From NCBI RefSeq assembly GCF_001426085.1, contig NZ_LMRR01000004.1:62001-126000 (forward strand): a stretch of DNA of 64,000 nucleotides, written 5' to 3'. Below the pieces are notes generated by a model. The model was not told the DNA's origin, searched no databases, and saw only the letters and a program-made list of their open reading frames with translations. Position 1 is the first letter of the stretch. Each line of letters opens with the position of its first letter. Shown piece after piece: positions 60,161 to 64,000 of the stretch. This DNA is from Rhodococcus sp. Leaf278 (GTDB taxonomy: Bacteria > Actinomycetota > Actinomycetes > Mycobacteriales > Mycobacteriaceae). Made by a program: the position numbers and the translations under genes.

Positions 60161-61324
60161 TCAGCGGCGCGGAGAGGGACGCGACTTCCACGTCAACGAT
60201 CCGCGTCGCCTGCGAACGTGGGATTCCGCGACGAGTCCGGTGAAAGCGAGGATCGACACCGGATGCAGCGCGGCGTCGAGCACATCGTCGACGCCGAATC
60301 GCGGTCCCGATTCGCGTCGACGCGCGGCCAATCGAGACACCGTGCCCGCGAGGTATCCGGCCAAGCCGAGGCGTCGCACAGATCCCGAGGCCGTGAGCGC
60401 CGCCATCGGCGGCACCAGGTAGATCATTGCCGACGCCAGTGTTGCGGTGATCGAACCGACCGGGCCGCCGAACTCGTTCCACAGCCACCGGCTGTACCCG
60501 GATCGCAGGTCGGTAGCCGAGCGGTACATTCGGCAACTGACGAAACCCGCTCCCGACACCACCGCCGTCGACATGCCTCGTTGGCGCAGCGTGCGTGCCA
60601 GATCCAGATCCTCGGTCGCGCTGGCTGCGACACAGCCGTGGCCCCCGATGGCGCGATACGCGGCGGCGTCGAACGCCATGAACTGCCCACACGCGACCGC
60701 CATCGAGGGCAGCAGCGTCGAGTTGGCCACCGGCACGGGAAGAGTGGACATCCAGGACCATGCGAGCAGAGGTTGAACGAGTCGCTCGGCGATGCTGCCT
60801 ACCAGCTGCTCGGGCCACGGGCACAGCAGCGCCACATCGTACTGACGCAGCGTCCTCGCAGCGGCCGCCACTGCATCGGGCGCGAGTCGCACGTCGGCGT
60901 CGACGAACATGATCAGCGACGTCTGTGCGTCGCCTTCGTCGGCCAGTCTCGCCAGCTCGGCGCACGCGGCGGCCTTGCCGGTCCATCCGGCCGGGGGAGC
61001 GGCACGAGAGGTCACGATGCGAATCCTCGGATCACCGGCGGCGGCCGCTCGGGCAGCCGAAGCCGTTCCGTCGCTGGAGTCGTCGTCGAGGACGATGACC
61101 TGCATGTCGGGGCACGATCGTTGACGTAGGAGATCGCCGATCAACCACGGAAGTGTCGTCAGCTCGTCGCGGGCGGGAATGCAGACGACGATGCGTTCGG
61201 CGACGTCACGATCCGGAGCACTCAAGCCGGGCGTGAATCGCAGATTGAGCAGCGATACTGCAGCCGACGCCGTTGCCAGGACAGCAGTGGTCGCCGTTGT
61301 TCGTACCGAGAGTCGTTCGGTCAC
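60161..61324 (-). CDS. GT2 glycosyltransferase, CruG-like (carotenoid glycosylation)
   Basis: A 387-residue membrane GT2 protein. An N-terminal signal-anchor is followed by VVCIPARDEL, VIVLDDDSSDGT, the DxD in MFVDADV and the SGYSRWLWNEF acceptor loop, with hydrophobic helices at the C-terminus. It overlaps lppM by 4 bp, so it belongs to the crtO-cruF-lppM operon. In cyanobacteria CruG, a GT2 protein, glycosylates the 2'-hydroxyl made after CruF hydration of carotenoids, so this pair suggests a glycosylated carotenoid; the sugar is unknown. A fatty-acyl-linked role cannot be excluded. Confidence 0.78.
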   Translation of the reverse strand: MTERLSVRTTATTAVLATASAAVSLLNLRFTPGLSAPDRDVAERIVVCIPARDELTTLPWLIGDLLRQRSCPDMQVIVLDDDSSDGTASAARAAAAGDPRIRIVTSRAAPPAGWTGKAAACAELARLADEGDAQTSLIMFVDADVRLAPDAVAAAARTLRQYDVALLCPWPEQLVGSIAERLVQPLLAWSWMSTLPVPVANSTLLPSMAVACGQFMAFDAAAYRAIGGHGCVAASATEDLDLARTLRQRGMSTAVVSGAGFVSCRMYRSATDLRSGYSRWLWNEFGGPVGSITATLASAMIYLVPPMAALTASGSVRRLGLAGYLAGTVSRLAARRRESGPRFGVDDVLDAALHPVSILAFTGLVAESHVRRRRGSLTWKSRPSPRR

Positions 61325-62076
61325 ACCGACGTTCTGTCGGTCGGACTGTCCGCCTCGGGTCCTCGCGGCTGCCGAGTGCGCAGTGGTGGGTTGCGCGAGA
61401 CCCAGGCCATGGCTCCGATGATGGCTGCGACGCCGACGGTCACACCACCGACGATGCCCGCCCAGCCGGCGAAGCTCCTGGTATTCGGATCGGGGTAGTT
61501 GACCTCGGCGCGCAACGACGTCACCTCTCCTGCGGGCAACTTCCAGGAGATCGAGTTGTCGCTTTCGCGGGTGCCGTTCGTCGTTCCGATGCGGGAAGGG
61601 AACGCAATGGTGAACTGCACGTCCGAACCCTGAGCCGGAACCGAGGACAGGTCGGCGTTACCCGCCAGCGTGACGGTGTCACCCGATCGCTGAAGCTCCA
61701 GCTGGAACGATCCGGCGGCGTTCTGGAAGATCGATCCGAGGGTCTGCACATCGCCGAACGACAGATCGTCGAAAATGGCCTGTGATCCGACGTACCCATC
61801 CTGGTTGTACGGCTCGACGCGCACCTTGTTCTCGATCGAGGACGGAACCACGAGCTCCGGTCCGGTATCGGAGTCCGAGGTCGGCACACTGGCCGCCACG
61901 ATCTGGCCCGCCACCCGGTCGTTCGCCGACACCCCCATCGTGACCTGTACCCGTAGGCACCCGGCCAGCATCGGCGCGACCAGCAACGCCAGTGCGACCA
62001 CCGAGAGAATTCTGCGGCGGTGGGTTCGGTGAGATGTTCGCGATGTCGACTGCACAGCGACATCGTGCCAGGCCAT
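61321..62076 (-). CDS. lppM: Lipoprotein LppM
   Basis: A 251-residue lipoprotein with signal MAWHDVAVQST... and lipobox MLAGC, a beta-rich extracytoplasmic domain (LRVQVTMGVSANDRVAGQIVAA...), a C-terminal helix (about residues 203-223) and a polar tail. LppM (Rv2171) modulates phagosome maturation in M. tuberculosis. Here it sits inside the carotenoid operon: the GT2 gene overlaps it by 4 bp, and cruF ends 27 bp before it. The start is unsure (ATG 62076 or an in-frame GTG 18-20 bases later); no strong Shine-Dalgarno. Confidence 0.9.
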   Translation of the reverse strand: MAWHDVAVQSTSRTSHRTHRRRILSVVALALLVAPMLAGCLRVQVTMGVSANDRVAGQIVAASVPTSDSDTGPELVVPSSIENKVRVEPYNQDGYVGSQAIFDDLSFGDVQTLGSIFQNAAGSFQLELQRSGDTVTLAGNADLSSVPAQGSDVQFTIAFPSRIGTTNGTRESDNSISWKLPAGEVTSLRAEVNYPDPNTRSFAGWAGIVGGVTVGVAAIIGAMAWVSRNPPLRTRQPRGPEADSPTDRTSV

Positions 62077-62103
62077 GGAGCCGATGTCTGTCGGCAGGGG
62101 TTC

Positions 62104-62967
62104 TCAGCGAGGCGTGTCGGTACCGAGACCGGAGACTGCCGCGCGAGATCGTGGTGGACGCACGCGGCCGCGGCCACCGATCCACACCAGCGGTATGCCG
62201 ACCACACCCATCACGAGGAACCCGTACACCGCAGAGAAGCGAAGTTCCGGACCGTCGAGGAAAACGGCATGCGCCAGTGCCGACCCGAGCCACGTCCACA
62301 GGAACAACCCGATGGGTACCGCATCGTCGAACGGTTGCAGCCGAGTGTCGGACGGGCGAGGGCCTCCGATGGCACGGTCGAGCGTCTCCACGACCGCCGC
62401 CATCATCGTGGCCACCACGAGCCAGCCGAGGTAGTTGGTCAGCGGGATGGACGGCACCCCCGGCAGGCCGACGGCACCGGCCGTCCACGTCCATTGGCCG
62501 TCGGTGACCATCTGTGGATCGAGATAGAGGTCCCAGCCGACCATGCCCACCGCCACCGCGGCGATCCGGAGTCCGGCGGCCCGGACCTGCGTCGTGCCGA
62601 GACGGCGAACGACGTAGGTCACGGCGCACCAGATCGGGTAGAAACCGGCCGTCCAGGCCAGCGGGACCACCACGGGCACCTCGAACAGGCTGGGACCCAA
62701 GCGATTCTGCGCGTAGAAGTATTCGCCGAACGGTATGCCGGTTGCGGTGCCCACCAGTTCCGACGCGAACCCGGTGCCTGCTGTCACGACGACGAGAACG
62801 GTGGCCCACACTGCTCCTCGGTGCAGCACGGCATGCAGGATCGACGCGAGTGCGAGCAACGCGACCACGGCGACTGTCACCGCGTCTCGGGTCGACCCGG
62901 ACACCAGCGGGTAGACGATCTGGCAGCCGACGGCGGCGACCGCCACGACGATCGGTGCAATCCTCAT
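62104..62967 (-). CDS. cruF: Carotenoid 1',2'-hydratase (CruF/DUF422 family)
   Basis: A 287-residue polytopic protein of the DUF422/carotenoid biosynthesis family, homologous to CruF of cyanobacteria and Deinococcus, which hydrates the end of a linear carotenoid. About seven helices are predicted. The segments GEYFYAQNRLGPSLFEVPVVVPLAW, GMVGWDLYLDPQMVTDGQWTW and GVPSIPLTNYLGW are typical. The ATG at 62967 overlaps the CrtO-like gene by 4 bp. The C-terminus ends in a basic tail (GRGRVRPPRSRAAVSG). Regiospecificity is by homology only. Confidence 0.88.
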   Translation of the reverse strand: MRIAPIVVAVAAVGCQIVYPLVSGSTRDAVTVAVVALLALASILHAVLHRGAVWATVLVVVTAGTGFASELVGTATGIPFGEYFYAQNRLGPSLFEVPVVVPLAWTAGFYPIWCAVTYVVRRLGTTQVRAAGLRIAAVAVGMVGWDLYLDPQMVTDGQWTWTAGAVGLPGVPSIPLTNYLGWLVVATMMAAVVETLDRAIGGPRPSDTRLQPFDDAVPIGLFLWTWLGSALAHAVFLDGPELRFSAVYGFLVMGVVGIPLVWIGGRGRVRPPRSRAAVSGLGTDTPR

Positions 62968-64000
62968 ATCCGCCTCCTCCGGAAGAACTCGCGTCGGCGT
63001 CCGGCGCGTGCGTCGTCGATCGCGATCCGTGCGGCCGACCGACCGCTGGCTGCAGTGACGCCGCCACCGGGGTGCGTGGATGCGCCGGTGAGATACAGCC
63101 CGTCCGCCCCCGGAACTCGATGACCCGCCAGTTGTGGGTGCGGCCGCCACATCATCATCTGATCGAGTGACATGTCCAGGTGCATGATGTTGCCCCCGAT
63201 CAACCCGAGCTCACGCTCGATGTCGGGCGGTGACTGGACGTGTCGATCCAGCACAGCGCCGGCGAATCCGGGCGCGTACCGATCCATTTCGGCCACGATC
63301 CGGTCCGCCTCGAACTCGGCCAACGAGCGTTCGCCCGGAACGTCCGAACGCCATCGTCGGCCGTCGGCGAGAGTGTGCGGATGCCACTGCGACCACAGCG
63401 AGATCTGATGCTGTCCCGGCGGCGCGATGGTGGGGTCGATGGCACTGAACGACATTCCGAGCACGGCCGGAGTCGGCGGCAGATCACCGGCGAGTGCGTG
63501 GCCGTGTGCCAGGCGCAGCTGGCTGCGGTCACGTACCAGCAGCGCGAGGCCGTGGGTGCCGTCCTCGATTCGGTCGGCACTCGGATACACCGGAAGTGCG
63601 TCGGTGGCCAGCCGGACCGCAGTACCGAGTCCAGGACCCACTCGAATCGTGCTGCGCCACCGTGCGATCTGCGCCGCGTCGTGCCCGCCCTCGGCCAGCA
63701 AGTCGAGAGTGGTCAAGATATGGCAACCGGCAACGACGACTCGACTGTCGATCTCCCGACCCGATGCCGTCCTGGTGGTCCAGCCGTGCGGGCGGCGTAC
63801 GAGCGAGGTCACGGCGTCGCCGAGGGTGAGTTCGGCCCCGTCCCGCTGCAACCGGGCGATCATCGCCTCGGTCAGCGCGCCACTGCCACCGACGGCGCGG
63901 CCGGGCGGAAGAGTGTGCATGAGAGCGGCGAAACCGACCATCGGTGCGGTACCCGGCTCGGACATCGGCGGCCCCGACTGTGCGCCGAACCACGCCAGTG
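62964..64000 (-). CDS. crtO: CrtO-like carotenoid ketolase/desaturase (5' part cut by window edge)
   Basis: Only about 345 C-terminal residues lie in the window. The frame is open to the right edge, reading LAWFGAQSGPPMSEPG before the internal Met at 63965, so the gene starts outside. The COG1233 oxidoreductase C-terminus is clear, with the CrtO-like string GGNIMHLDMSLDQMMMWRP and the FAD segment GLYLTGASTHPGGGVTAASG. CrtO-type enzymes add a 4-keto group to beta- or gamma-carotene; a CrtD-like desaturase is the alternative. It heads the crtO-cruF-lppM-GT2 operon. Confidence 0.82.
   Translation of the reverse strand, partial: LAWFGAQSGPPMSEPGTAPMVGFAALMHTLPPGRAVGGSGALTEAMIARLQRDGAELTLGDAVTSLVRRPHGWTTRTASGREIDSRVVVAGCHILTTLDLLAEGGHDAAQIARWRSTIRVGPGLGTAVRLATDALPVYPSADRIEDGTHGLALLVRDRSQLRLAHGHALAGDLPPTPAVLGMSFSAIDPTIAPPGQHQISLWSQWHPHTLADGRRWRSDVPGERSLAEFEADRIVAEMDRYAPGFAGAVLDRHVQSPPDIERELGLIGGNIMHLDMSLDQMMMWRPHPQLAGHRVPGADGLYLTGASTHPGGGVTAASGRSAARIAIDDARAGRRREFFRRRRI

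Overview
This is a 64 kb stretch of high-GC actinobacterial chromosome. Gene content and order match the conserved region of Corynebacteriales (Mycobacteriales) that in Mycobacterium tuberculosis runs from glnE/glnA1 (Rv2221c/Rv2220) down to lppM (Rv2171), read here in the reverse direction. PimB- and MptA-type lipoglycan mannosyltransferases, the branched QcrCAB/CtaCEF respiratory supercomplex, RNase AS and PknL point to a mycolic-acid group organism. The glycosyl-ketocarotenoid genes, a ROK kinase and an inserted osmoprotectant transporter make a Rhodococcus-like (Nocardiaceae) host the best guess. Species cannot be told from the sequence alone. I see no IS element, prophage, tRNA, rRNA or CRISPR array.

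Layout. 1-4.8 kb: the 3' end of glnE, then a five-gene osmoprotectant ABC operon with two tandem binding proteins. 4.9-12.5 kb: glnA with a strong terminator and a GlnR-like box, an RDD protein, a DUF4191 protein, lipA-lipB, a TIGR01777 epimerase-like protein, and the two-lipoyl-domain E2 gene sucB. LipA/LipB make the cofactor that SucB and the glycine cleavage system (gcvT, 15 kb) need. 12.9-23 kb: a small unknown gene, leucyl aminopeptidase, gcvT, ilvE, a late cobalamin operon (cobU-cobT-cobS), a DUF3043 protein, glycerate kinase, an ErpA/HesB iron-sulfur carrier and adenosine kinase. 23-32 kb: asnB, then cytochrome oxidase and bc1 genes (ctaC-ctaF and ctaE-qcrC-qcrA-qcrB), with a small XRE regulator in between. 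32-36 kb: an unknown gene, trpD, a stand-alone AsnC ligand domain, a DEDD exonuclease/GIY-YIG fusion and a four-cysteine miniprotein.

36-49 kb is an envelope region. A c-di-AMP (ydaO-type) riboswitch precedes two NlpC/P60 hydrolases. A membrane-anchored HExxH protein, PimB, FadD15, two SRPBCC proteins, an ArsA-like ATPase, a CxxC protein, a ROK kinase, a PlsC-type acyltransferase and a GT87-type mannosyltransferase follow. 49-53.5 kb: RNase AS, class II DAHP synthase, PknL (with four PASTA repeats) and its DNA-binding partner of the Rv2175c family. 53.5-64 kb: carotenoid genes (crtB, crtI, crtE, a CruG-like GT2, cruF and a CrtO-like gene cut by the window edge) interleaved with mptA, metF and lppM.

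Most of the window is well-described core genome. The points most worth a second look are the LppM-carotenoid gene coupling, a 21-bp tandem repeat that writes CGHCD heptads in frame with a downstream gene, the NGNGHS repeat tail on QcrB, a predicted c-di-AMP riboswitch over NlpC/P60 genes, the four-cysteine miniprotein, and two striking intergenic palindromes (21.9 and 23.0 kb). Start codons were chosen by Shine-Dalgarno position, operon overlaps and family length, and uncertain ones are marked.
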